From Mobiluncus sp963511525 (GTDB taxonomy: Bacteria; Actinomycetota; Actinomycetes; Actinomycetales; Actinomycetaceae), in NCBI RefSeq assembly GCF_963511525.1, contig NZ_CAUPIY010000004.1, positions 1-64,000 of the forward strand: DNA of 64,000 bases. The letters run 5' to 3'. Shown one piece after another: positions 34,850 to 42,030 of this stretch (position 1 is its first letter; every line of letters begins with the position of its first letter). The notes under the pieces were generated by a model. The model saw only the letters and a list, made by a program, of their open reading frames with translations. It was not told the origin of the DNA and searched no databases. A program made the translations under genes and the position numbers.

Positions 34850-34897
34850 GAAAAATTCACAAATTGACCTGTCAATTCCGAGGACAGGTTAAATGGG

Positions 34898-34923
34898 GGG
34901 ACCCCCGCGAGAGCGGGGGTCCC
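34898..34923 (-). terminator. Terminator-like hairpin after flagellin gene 2
   Basis: GGGACCCCCGC-GAGA-GCGGGGGTCCC, 56 nt past the flagellin 2 stop. Sequence and flanks copy the hairpin after flagellin 1, with only the loop different. Confidence 0.6.
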
Positions 34924-34978
34924 TGTAAGCTAGAGCCGGGTTACAGCCAGCCGTGCCTCTCAAACTAGCGCTATAAAC

Positions 34979-35806
34979 TTAGCGCAGCAGGGAGAGCACA
35001 CCCTGGGGAACCTGGTTGGCTTGCGCCAGCATCGCAGTACCAGCCTGAGACAGAATCTGTCCACGAGTAAACTGCATCATCTCAGCAGCCATATCAGTAT
35101 CACGGATACGAGACTCAGAAGCAGCCAAGTTCTCAACAGCCACATTCAGGTTGTTAATCGTATGCTCGAAACGATTCTGCACCGCACCGAACGAACCACG
35201 CTTAGTCGAAGCATCAGCAATCTTCTTATCCAGCTCCGTAATCAGAGCCTGATAGGTCTTGTTGTCCTTAGCAGCAGTAATCTTGCCATTCAGGTCATCC
35301 TTGTATCCACTGATGTTCTGACTCTTCACCGCGATGGTGTCATCCGCAGTAGCGTTAGCACCAACCTGGAAGGTAACCGTGTGATCACCGTCGAGCAGTT
35401 TCAAGCCGTTGAAGTCAGTCACCTTACCAATACGACCGATTTCCTCGGACAGAGCGGTCAGTTCCTCGTTAATGGAACCCTTGTTCGCTTCACTGTTCGT
35501 ACCGTTAGCACCCTGAACCGCCAGCACACGCATACGCTGGAGCATATCGTGCACCTCGTTCAACGCACCCTCAGCAGTCTGCACCAAAGAGATACCATCC
35601 TGAGCGTTACGCACAGCCTGACCATTACCACGAACCTGAGAACGCAGACCCTCAGAAATCCCCAAACCAGCAGCGTCATCCGCCGCCCGGTTAACACGGA
35701 AACCCGAAGACAACTTCTCCAAAGACTTCGCCAAGCCACCCTGAGTAGCCGACAAATTACGGTAGCTATTCATAGCCATGATGTTCTGATTAATAGACAA
35801 AGCCAT
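34979..35806 (-). CDS. fliC: Flagellin 2
   Basis: A 275-residue flagellin beginning MALSINQNIMAMNSYRNLSA at ATG 35806 with AGGAGG 8 nt upstream. Its first 115 and last 75 residues are essentially the same as those of flagellin 1. The centre differs (HTVTFQVGANATADDTIAVK and NISGYKDDLNGKITAAKDNK) and is 14 residues shorter. The gene, its leader and its 3' hairpin are all duplicated in tandem with flagellin 1, 237 bp apart. It has its own sigma-28-type promoter, so both are probably expressed and may co-assemble in one filament. Confidence 0.93.
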   Translation of the reverse strand: MALSINQNIMAMNSYRNLSATQGGLAKSLEKLSSGFRVNRAADDAAGLGISEGLRSQVRGNGQAVRNAQDGISLVQTAEGALNEVHDMLQRMRVLAVQGANGTNSEANKGSINEELTALSEEIGRIGKVTDFNGLKLLDGDHTVTFQVGANATADDTIAVKSQNISGYKDDLNGKITAAKDNKTYQALITELDKKIADASTKRGSFGAVQNRFEHTINNLNVAVENLAASESRIRDTDMAAEMMQFTRGQILSQAGTAMLAQANQVPQGVLSLLR

Positions 35807-35811
35807 TTTAA

Positions 35812-35877
35812 AATCCTCCTGATTAGACCAGCCGGCATTTTACCGTCCTGGTAGCCTTGCGCCAGACTTCCTGTCTG
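35812..35877 (-). promoter_or_regulatory. Leader of flagellin 2 with two GGA-loop hairpins (CsrA-type sites)
   Basis: Upstream site 35863-35877: CAGAC-AGGAA-GTCTG, a perfect 5-bp stem with GGA in the loop. Second site 35812-35824: AATC-AGGAG-GATT on the Shine-Dalgarno. The first stem differs from flagellin 1 by A to G, yet still pairs (A-T to G-T). Confidence 0.6.
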
Positions 35878-35887
35878 ACAAACCCCT

Positions 35888-35914
35888 CAATCGGATGGCA
35901 GACAAGAAACTTTA
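35888..35914 (-). promoter_or_regulatory. Sigma-28 (FliA)-type promoter of flagellin 2
   Basis: TAAA-N15-TCCGATTG on the minus strand, about 80 nt before the ATG, the same place as in flagellin 1. Confidence 0.7.
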
Positions 35915-36040
35915 GGAAAACTCATTCCAGTATTTAATTTTACTGCAATTGTTCGCACAATCAAGGGAAATTCCCGATTTAGCTGACATTTTCGTTTCAA
36001 TAGGGTAATGACGACCGGCACAGTTCACCGCGGACTGAGG

Positions 36041-37258
36041 CTAAGCTGCGCTGAGCAGCGTCAAAACTCCGCGGGGAGCAGACAGCGCCTGGGACAACAC
36101 CGCGTTGGAAGATTGGCTCAGGATCCGGCCTCGCATATAGTTCATGGTTTCCACCGCCATGTCCGCATCCTGCATGCGACCGTGGGCAGAAGACAAGTTT
36201 TCCACCGAGACATTGAGATAGTCTATGGTGGATTCAAAACGGTTTTGCACCGCTCCCAGGCTGGCTCGCGCCCCAGAGATGACCTCGATTTGGTCGTCAA
36301 TGTTCGTGATGGCTTCCCGGAAAGCGTTAGCGCCGGCATCCTGAGGAATCTGACCCAGTTGGGCACGGGCGATGTCCACCACGTCCACAAAAGTAATCGC
36401 GATGGTGTCAAATTCGGTCGCCCCCGCTCCAATCTGAAAACGCAGGGCGTCGGCTGGCTCGGTGTAGCGGCCTCCCAAAATTTTCCGGCCCATCGCTTCG
36501 GTAGCCTGGCCGATACGCCCGATTTCTTGGCGCAGCGCGTCCATCTCGCCAGCTATAGAGGTACTGTTTGCATCGGTATTACTAGCATTTGCGCCCTGCA
36601 CCGCGAGGACTCGCATCCGCTGCAACAAACTGTGCACGGTTCCCAATACCCCATCGGCCGTTTGCACCAGCGAAATGCCGTCCTGAGCATTACGGACCGC
36701 CTGTTTGGTGCCCAACACTTGGGATTTAACACTTTCCGCAACTCCCAATCCGGCCGCATCGTCAGCTGCCGTATTGATCCGGCGTCCCGTCGAGAGTCGC
36801 TGCAGGGACTGGTTCAGGATCTGCTGGGCCGAAAACACATTTCGGTAGGCGTTTAGAGCCATAGTGTTGGTTTGGATAGATTGGGCGGCTCCCGCTCGCA
36901 CATTTTTGGAACTGGAGGGTGGCGGGGAGGAAAACTTTGACAAACCCACAGCTTCCCCAGAAATCCGGCTTCGTGGCATCAAACTGTCTCGAGGGCTCGA
37001 CGCGGAGCCAGCTGCATAACTGGTGCGAATCGGCGCCGCACCACCATCGCTGGACACGAAACTGTTCACGGCATAAGCCAGGTGAGAGGGCATACCGGAA
37101 GTATCAATCGAGGGTGCGTAGCTGGGTTCCGAGCTGGGCGAGGGGAGTTCGGAGGCGCCAGACTGATTAGAAGAGCCGGCGCCGGGCGCAGAAAAACCCG
37201 CCGCTGACATGCCTGGCGACATGGCGACGGAGTATCCATCCACAATTAACGTGGTCAT
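36041..37258 (-). CDS. Flagellin 3 with a long N-terminal extension
   Basis: A 405-residue protein. ATG 37258 (MTTLIVDGYSVAMSPGMSAA) follows GGTGGGAG; an upstream in-frame start at 37282 lacks a ribosome site. The first 130 or so residues are Ser/Gly/Pro/Ala-rich and disordered. Only then comes the normal flagellin start SIQTNTMALNAYRNVFSAQQ, with TGRRINTAADDAAGLGVAES and a full D1/D0 C-terminus (NRFESTIDYLNVSVENLSSA, MRGRILSQSSNAVLSQALSA). Filament flagellins normally begin at D0, so the extension is unusual. A GTG nearer the flagellin core has no ribosome site. The upstream TAAA-N15-TCGGGAAA is a weak sigma-28 match. Confidence 0.8.
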   Translation of the reverse strand: MTTLIVDGYSVAMSPGMSAAGFSAPGAGSSNQSGASELPSPSSEPSYAPSIDTSGMPSHLAYAVNSFVSSDGGAAPIRTSYAAGSASSPRDSLMPRSRISGEAVGLSKFSSPPPSSSKNVRAGAAQSIQTNTMALNAYRNVFSAQQILNQSLQRLSTGRRINTAADDAAGLGVAESVKSQVLGTKQAVRNAQDGISLVQTADGVLGTVHSLLQRMRVLAVQGANASNTDANSTSIAGEMDALRQEIGRIGQATEAMGRKILGGRYTEPADALRFQIGAGATEFDTIAITFVDVVDIARAQLGQIPQDAGANAFREAITNIDDQIEVISGARASLGAVQNRFESTIDYLNVSVENLSSAHGRMQDADMAVETMNYMRGRILSQSSNAVLSQALSAPRGVLTLLSAA

Positions 37259-37502
37259 CGCTCCCACCATCCTTGGGGTCATTTCTGAGGGGCCAAACGC
37301 CTAGCGTCAACCCATCACCGAGGAACATTCCTTGCCCTCGGGCGGGGCGGATTTCGGTTTTCCCGAAATTACACCGCAAAATTTAGTGTAAGGGGTGGTG
37401 GGGGAAATGTGAATAGCCCAGTTCGGCTTGTACAAATGACCGGACAAATGCCGCCCGCCCGGGGAATGCACCCAAAAGGCCTATTGAACAGGAGGACACG
37501 CC

Positions 37503-37919
37503 TTAGGCATGGGCAAGTTGGGACACGCGCTGAGGGCTGACCCCCATCAAAGTGGCTATGTCGCGCACGCCGAGGTTGGCCTTTTTCAGTTTTGCGACCG
37601 CGGAACGCGAAGCGGCGGCAACTTTCGCCTCGGCATCGCGGGCTTGCGCGGCAGCCTCTTTATATTTTTCAACTTCGCTAATGTATTCAGCCATGTCGAC
37701 AACGATGTGGACATCGAAAGTGTCTTCCGGGCGGCCGGTCATCAGGGCTGAAGCGTCCTTGACCATGTCCACCAGCTGATCCAGGCGCTTCGCCTGTGTG
37801 CCGTATTCCTTGCCATCGCAAGTGAAGTCGGCCACCCACCAGCCGTTTTCACGGATAGCATGGGCGGTGATGTCGGTCATCTTCTGGGTTTTCGAGGTTT
37901 TTGGGGTTTTTACGGTCAT
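37503..37919 (-). CDS. hicB: HicB-like antitoxin with C-terminal helix-turn-helix
   Basis: A 138-residue protein translated from ATG 37919, which overlaps the hicA stop (ATGA). The partial RNase-H-like HicB fold covers DITAHAIRENGWWVADFTCDGKEYGTQAKR (in part) and DQLVDMVKDASALMTGRPED. A helical linker rich in Ala/Glu follows, then a DNA-binding helix-turn-helix LGVRDIATLMGVSPQRVSQL. It would neutralise HicA and repress the operon through the palindrome at 38119-38137. Confidence 0.8.
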   Translation of the reverse strand: MTVKTPKTSKTQKMTDITAHAIRENGWWVADFTCDGKEYGTQAKRLDQLVDMVKDASALMTGRPEDTFDVHIVVDMAEYISEVEKYKEAAAQARDAEAKVAAASRSAVAKLKKANLGVRDIATLMGVSPQRVSQLAHA

Positions 37920-38101
37920 CGGCTTGCCCTCCTGATAATGCCCTTAGCAAGGTGTTCCTGGATTTCGCGGTGGCGCGGGATTGGCTCGGACCATTGCCCT
38001 ATGCGGACTTTGGTGTGGTTGCCGCCTTCTTCGAGTTCCAGCGATTCGCCTTTGCGGCTTGCGATATCGGCAAGGCGTTTCAGCAAGTCGCGGCGTTTCA
38101 T
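37916..38101 (-). CDS. hicA: HicA-like toxin (mRNA interferase)
   Basis: A 61-residue double-stranded-RNA-binding-fold toxin. MKRRDLLKRLADIASRKGES, the catalytic-type GGNHTKVRIG with its central His, and IPRHREIQEHLAKGIIRR match the HicA family length and pattern. The gene starts at ATG 38101, 6 nt after a -10 box, so it is probably leaderless. It is followed directly by hicB (ATGA overlap), the usual toxin-first order. Confidence 0.85.
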   Translation of the reverse strand: MKRRDLLKRLADIASRKGESLELEEGGNHTKVRIGQWSEPIPRHREIQEHLAKGIIRRASR

Positions 38102-38107
38102 GGATTA

Positions 38108-38137
38108 ATACTAGGGTACTTGAACGATTAATTCAAG
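38108..38137 (-). promoter_or_regulatory. hicAB promoter and operator
   Basis: TTGAAT (38131-38136), 17-nt spacer, TAGTAT (38108-38113), then 6 nt to the hicA ATG. The inverted repeat CTTGAA-N7-TTCAAG (38119-38137) covers the -35 and spacer, a fitting place for repression by HicB. Confidence 0.6.
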
Positions 38138-38139
38138 GG

Positions 38140-38532
38140 TTATTTACTAATAGCATCGGATTGCCACCTGAGGCCAATATACACAAGGAAAAAGGACAAA
38201 TCACCCCCGCCGAGACCAAGCAGCCCCAACGTAAGAAATCTGCAAGTGCCGCGACTAAGTGCGCAAATTCGTCGAAAAACCGGTGCCATATCACTAGCAA
38301 AGTCGTGCGCTACCCAAGCCGGCAAACAAGGAACACCCCGCACTACAAACTGGTTCGCAGCGCCGTCCAACAAGCGCGTTAGTAAAACGGAAACAATGGA
38401 CTTGAGCATTTGCTCCGAAAGAATAGGTACAAATACTCTCCAAAGAAGCACAAAAACAGGAATTAAATCAATCATGTGTTTCTGTTGTGTGCGGGAACCT
38501 AAAAACCAGCACCAACCCGAGAACGCAACCAA
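38140..38532 (-). CDS. Possible small hydrophobic protein (doubtful)
   Basis: A 130-codon frame, or 111 codons from the internal ATG 38475 (MIDLIPVFVLLWRVFVPILS). It encodes a hydrophobic, Cys- and Leu-rich product with perhaps two or three membrane segments and no family resemblance that I recognise. No ribosome site or promoter is clear, and an overlapping plus-strand frame covers the same region. Base composition is lower in GC than its neighbours, as expected of acquired or decaying DNA next to hicAB. Most of 38102-38682 is otherwise without a convincing gene. Confidence 0.2.
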   Translation of the reverse strand: MVAFSGWCWFLGSRTQQKHMIDLIPVFVLLWRVFVPILSEQMLKSIVSVLLTRLLDGAANQFVVRGVPCLPAWVAHDFASDMAPVFRRICALSRGTCRFLTLGLLGLGGGDLSFFLVYIGLRWQSDAISK

Positions 38533-38682
38533 GGGGACAACGACGCAGGGCGAGTGTAATCCAGAGCTTGCTCTAGCATTACCGAACCCCAGGAGGTTGC
38601 GCGGTAATCCGCAGGATTATCGCTGCTATTGAACGGAAAAATCGGGGCGGGTTATGCGTGAGGCGGGGAAACGTGGCGCGCG

Positions 38683-39121
38683 TCAGGCGGCGTTGAGCAG
38701 GGCCAGAACGCCACGGGGGTTGTTGATGGAATGGGTCAACATCGCGTTGGAAGATTGGGACAAAATGCGGACACGCATGAAGTTGACGGCTTCGGCTGGC
38801 ATGTCGGCGTCCTTAATTCGGGAGCTCGTTGCTGCATAATTTTCCGCCATCACGTTCAGGTTGTTAATCGTGTGTTCGAAGCGGGCCTGGATGGCACCGA
38901 GTTCGCCGCGGGCACTGGATATGGTCGTAATCTGGGTGTGAATGTTTCCGATGGCCTTGCGGAAGGCTTCGTGATTGGCGTCCTGGGGGATGTAGCCGAG
39001 TTGCGCGTGGGCAATGTCAACCACGTCAACGAAGGTGACGGCGATGGTGTCCATGTCGGTGGCGTTCGCGCCGATTTGGAAGCGCAAAGCGTCGGCCGGT
39101 TCGGTGTAGCGCCCGCCCAGC
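38683..39121 (-). pseudogene. Flagellin pseudogene, 5'-truncated
   Basis: The 3' two thirds of a flagellin most like flagellin 3: GGRYTEPADALRFQIGANAT, TFVDVVDIAHAQLGYIPQDA, RFEHTINNLNVMAENYAATS and the end SINNPRGVLALLNAA. The homology stops abruptly near 39121; upstream the frame continues into unrelated sequence (MLSWPAGRSTAANRQSPISR). The whole N-terminal D0/D1 is missing, so it cannot polymerise. It may still act as donor sequence for recombination with flagellin 3. Confidence 0.75.
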
Positions 39122-39288
39122 GATGCGCACCCCAAGGTACCCGTTCGCCCCGCGCAGACCCGGCGCACCAGGGCGGTCACCAGCCGTGATATCGGGCTCT
39201 GTCTGTTGGCCGCGGTCGACCTACCAGCAGGCCACGACAACAAGCAGTACGTTTCAGACCCGCCAACCCACGATTCATCCGCCCGGCT

Positions 39289-39984
39289 TCAGCCGTTGAT
39301 ATGCCCGTCGTCAAAGACGATGTTCACGTGGCTGGCATCACAAAACGGGGCGTTCTTGGAGTCGTCACAGCGGCACAGCACGTAGCGATTTTGAACCGGG
39401 TAAGTCTGCCCGTTCGCGTCCGTCAACGGGATCCCGCCCTGGACGTAGATTCCGGCGGAGCACTCATTTTGGGGGTCTTGGGTGACGACCACCAGCGGCT
39501 CCAAGTCCGGTTCCTGCACAGCGCCCTGGGAATCCAAGCGCGTCAAGCGGCCGGCCGGGCATTCGTCAATCACTTTGGTGGCCGCCGCCACCTGAGCCGG
39601 AGTTTGCGCCGCGGCGACCTGCGTCCACGCGTCCCCGGCAGGGCCGTGACAAAACCGAGCGTAAGCGCAGCGTCCGTCGTCGCCCATGCGCAGCTGGGGA
39701 CCTTCCACAATGTCGATGCGTTCGGTATAGGGCTGGTGATTGGCCGTTTCCGTCCCCACAAAGTCCGCCTGATGATGCGAACCGTCACAAAACGGCTTGT
39801 CAAAGGACAATCCGCAGCGGCACAGGGCATAGGTTTCGCCTTGGGGCAAGTCACGCCCCGGATCCCAGGTGTAGCCCGGCCCCTCGGGGTGAATCCGCGC
39901 CTCTCGCAACGGCACCCCGCCGGTCACCAGGTACGGCCCGCCCGCGCTGACCTTGATTCCCATTCCTTTCGCTGATTGAGACAT
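39289..39984 (-). CDS. CDGSH iron-sulfur domain protein with an internal 4Fe-4S-like domain
   Basis: A 231-residue protein from ATG 39984, preceded by GAGGAG at 6 nt. Two CDGSH-type Fe2S2 sites are visible: CRCGLSFDKPFCDGSH (N-terminal third) and CRCDDSKNAPFCDASH (C-terminal). Between them CAYARFCHGPAG and DECPAGRL are the cysteines of the mono-cluster 4Fe-4S family often fused with CDGSH domains. It is probably a cytoplasmic redox or Fe-S storage protein. The spacing and His ligands look intact, and the last site has the CDASH variant. Confidence 0.88.
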   Translation of the reverse strand: MSQSAKGMGIKVSAGGPYLVTGGVPLREARIHPEGPGYTWDPGRDLPQGETYALCRCGLSFDKPFCDGSHHQADFVGTETANHQPYTERIDIVEGPQLRMGDDGRCAYARFCHGPAGDAWTQVAAAQTPAQVAAATKVIDECPAGRLTRLDSQGAVQEPDLEPLVVVTQDPQNECSAGIYVQGGIPLTDANGQTYPVQNRYVLCRCDDSKNAPFCDASHVNIVFDDGHING

Positions 39985-40224
39985 CGCAAACTCCTCGGTG
40001 AAACTTAACCATGAAAAGGTCAATAAAGCTTATAGAATCTGTATAAAACTGTACTCCCAAAAGCCGCCTGGCGCGAGGGGTAAAACAGGGTCGCTCGCGC
40101 CTGGAAAATGGCTGAAATAAAACCGAGTTTTCCTTGAATTTGCAATAATTTCGTTCCTTACCAGGCGGTAATTTTTCCCACTACCGGTTAGCGTTAGCAA
40201 AGGTCAAGGCAACACGCCGAGTCT

Positions 40225-40240
40225 AATTGTCCTAACAATT
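40225..40240. promoter_or_regulatory. Inverted repeat upstream of the flagellin-like gene
   Basis: AATTGT-CCTA-ACAATT, perfect 6-bp arms, in the AT-rich 384-bp gap between the CDGSH gene and the plus-strand flagellin-like gene. It is about 45 bp before the possible sigma-28 site, a candidate operator with no known binding protein. Confidence 0.3.
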
Positions 40241-40283
40241 CCCTGAAATGGCGATTTCCTGCGCAAATGCTCCATAAAATTTC

Positions 40284-40310
40284 TAATACGGCGACGAAAA
40301 CTGCCGAACA
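40284..40310 (+). promoter_or_regulatory. Possible sigma-28-type promoter
   Basis: TAAT-N15-GCCGAACA (3 of 4 and 6 of 8 consensus matches), 58 nt before ATG 40369. Weaker than the flagellin promoters. Confidence 0.4.
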
Positions 40311-40368
40311 TGTTAGGTGTAAGTCACCGAGGCTAGTAAAGCCGAACAAATCTATATTGGAGTCGTAG

Positions 40369-41280
40369 ATGCAGCTGAATGGTTTGGGCAATTACCAGGC
40401 GAACAACCTGATTACCCCGTGGAATAATGCCGCGACCTCCAAAGAACTCGCCGCCGCGCACCAGGGAACCTCCGGGCTGAGTGCCGGTCTGGACGCCCTA
40501 CGGGGAGCCGCCAAGGCTGCTCCGGTTGCCCCCGCAACCACGCAGGTCAACGCTGATTCCGGGAAGATTGACGGTTTCGGCGATGAAGTCCAAGTTTCCC
40601 CCACTTCCAACACTCGCGCGGAAGTCGCCACCGAAAACTTTAAATCCCAGACCGCCCAAGCCGCGGTCACCACTGCCAACGCGGTCAATGAATCCTTGGG
40701 CAAAACCGATGAAGTCCTCGCCGGCATGAAAACCATCGTGACGGAACTGTCGAACGAATCCCTGACTGGCACCCGGCGCGCCGAACTGACCGAAGCCTTC
40801 GGGACCTTGGCCCACCGCCTGGACAGCCTGGTCGACGACGAATCTTTCGCCGGTCACAAGACGCTGGACGGCCGGTTCCGCGCCACTTTCACCGTCGGCG
40901 ATTCCGCCCGCGTCACCATCGACGCCACCCTGCCCAACGGCAAAGGTTTCAACACCGAGGGCTTGGGACTCCAGGACTTCGCCGGCCTGTTGGCCACCCC
41001 GAACGCTATCCGCGACGCCAACCCCTCAGTCTCGCAGAGCTTAGACATCGCCCAAGGCGCGGTCGCCCAGGTCCGCACCGGTTTGAGCGACGCGACCGCC
41101 TCGACCGTAGACGCGATGAACTCCAGCTCCAAGCTGTTGGGCGCTGCCATCGGCGGTACCCCCGCTCTGGCTCAGAACCTGGTCGCCAACACGGTAGCGC
41201 AACTGGCTCAATCCGGCGCCGCCGCTTTCACCGCCCAAGCGAACACGGCGATGTCTTCCGCTCTGCGGTTACTGTCCTAA
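40369..41280 (+). CDS. Divergent flagellin-like protein (303 aa)
   Basis: Begins MQLNGLGNYQANNLITPWNN, preceded by TTGGAG. The first 75 residues show no flagellin D0. Weak likeness to the D1 core starts later: TANAVNESLGKTDEVLAGMK, IVTELSNESLTGTRRAELTE, FAGHKTLDGRFRATFTVGDS, and the C-terminus FTAQANTAMSSALRLLS resembles the end of flagellins (ANQVPQSVLSLLR). I read it as a very divergent flagellin or hook-associated-like protein. It is in the region of other flagellins and has a possible sigma-28 promoter. A minor filament, cap-junction or secreted role is possible; function not established. Confidence 0.5.
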   Translation: MQLNGLGNYQANNLITPWNNAATSKELAAAHQGTSGLSAGLDALRGAAKAAPVAPATTQVNADSGKIDGFGDEVQVSPTSNTRAEVATENFKSQTAQAAVTTANAVNESLGKTDEVLAGMKTIVTELSNESLTGTRRAELTEAFGTLAHRLDSLVDDESFAGHKTLDGRFRATFTVGDSARVTIDATLPNGKGFNTEGLGLQDFAGLLATPNAIRDANPSVSQSLDIAQGAVAQVRTGLSDATASTVDAMNSSSKLLGAAIGGTPALAQNLVANTVAQLAQSGAAAFTAQANTAMSSALRLLS

Positions 41281-41445
41281 CCTGGCCGCTGCCACCGATT
41301 CTTGGGGGCGAGTTTCCCCGCGCGACGCCCTTTTCTTTGCTGGCGCACTCTCATCGTTGCGGGCGTTCTCGCCGCTCACACTGCACAAGGTAGTTCCGTC
41401 GCCCTTTTTGGGGACGAGCGGGGGCGTGGGGGCGTGCGCGGCGGT

Positions 41446-41889
41446 TTAGATCCGCAGCGGCAACAGCTCCCCCAAGTCCGCACGATTCCCCGAAGCCGCC
41501 ACCAACCCTTGTGAAATCGCCATCGACCAGGGCAAACCCCCGACCGCCAACGCCAGCCACACCTCGGCAGGCATCTCAATAACCGCCGGCGGGGTCCCGC
41601 GCCGATGCGTCGTCCCCGGCAGAATCTGCACCGCCCCGAACGGCGGAACCCGCACTTCCACCGCCTGGCCCGGCGCTCGCGCCTCCAACAGCTGCAGGGT
41701 AAACCGAACCGCGGTCGCCACCGTGGCCCGGGGCACTGACGCACTCAACTCAGGCAAATGTCCTATCAAATCCGGGGACCACGGCGAGAGCGCAGGCTCG
41801 CCGGAACCGACCTCGGGAACGCCGCAAACCCCGGAAATCCAAGCGAAAACCGCGGTCCGACCGACCGTGTCAGAAATCTTCTTTGCCAC
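41446..41889 (-). CDS. Sterol carrier family protein (actinobacterial)
   Basis: A 147-residue protein starting at GTG 41889 (MAKKISDTVGRTAVFAWISG). The pattern VEVRVPPFGAVQILPGTTHR, RGTPPAVIEMPAEVWLALAV and SQGLVAASGNRADLGELLPL matches the short SCP2-fold proteins of actinobacteria, which usually lie near purine genes. They probably bind a lipid or other small hydrophobic ligand in the cytoplasm; the ligand is unknown. It lies inside the flagellin region between the two divergent flagellin-like genes. Confidence 0.75.
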   Translation of the reverse strand: MAKKISDTVGRTAVFAWISGVCGVPEVGSGEPALSPWSPDLIGHLPELSASVPRATVATAVRFTLQLLEARAPGQAVEVRVPPFGAVQILPGTTHRRGTPPAVIEMPAEVWLALAVGGLPWSMAISQGLVAASGNRADLGELLPLRI

Positions 41890-42030
41890 GAATATAAAAT
41901 CTTTCTATTCCCAGGTTGCTTTCAGGATGTTATCATTGATTCAACAGCTTGGTGACCAGGCGGGTCACCAAAAACAAACTTTATGTCCCAGGATTAACCG
42001 GAACGACGATACACGCTAAGGAAGGCCATC

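Noticed and set aside
34748..34970. c-di-GMP (GEMM) or other known riboswitch in the flagellin leaders
   Set aside because: No match to the known core motifs; the hairpins are better explained as GGA-loop sites and the terminator of the preceding flagellin.
38246..38632. Plus-strand frame of 128 codons opposite the doubtful minus-strand ORF
   Set aside because: Basic, Thr/Asn-rich product with no promoter, ribosome site or family pattern.
39166..39246. A short plus-strand frame (VDLPAGHDNKQYVSD) resembling part of a flavohaemoglobin
   Set aside because: Only about 15 residues look similar and nothing else of the gene is present; likely chance or an untraceable remnant.
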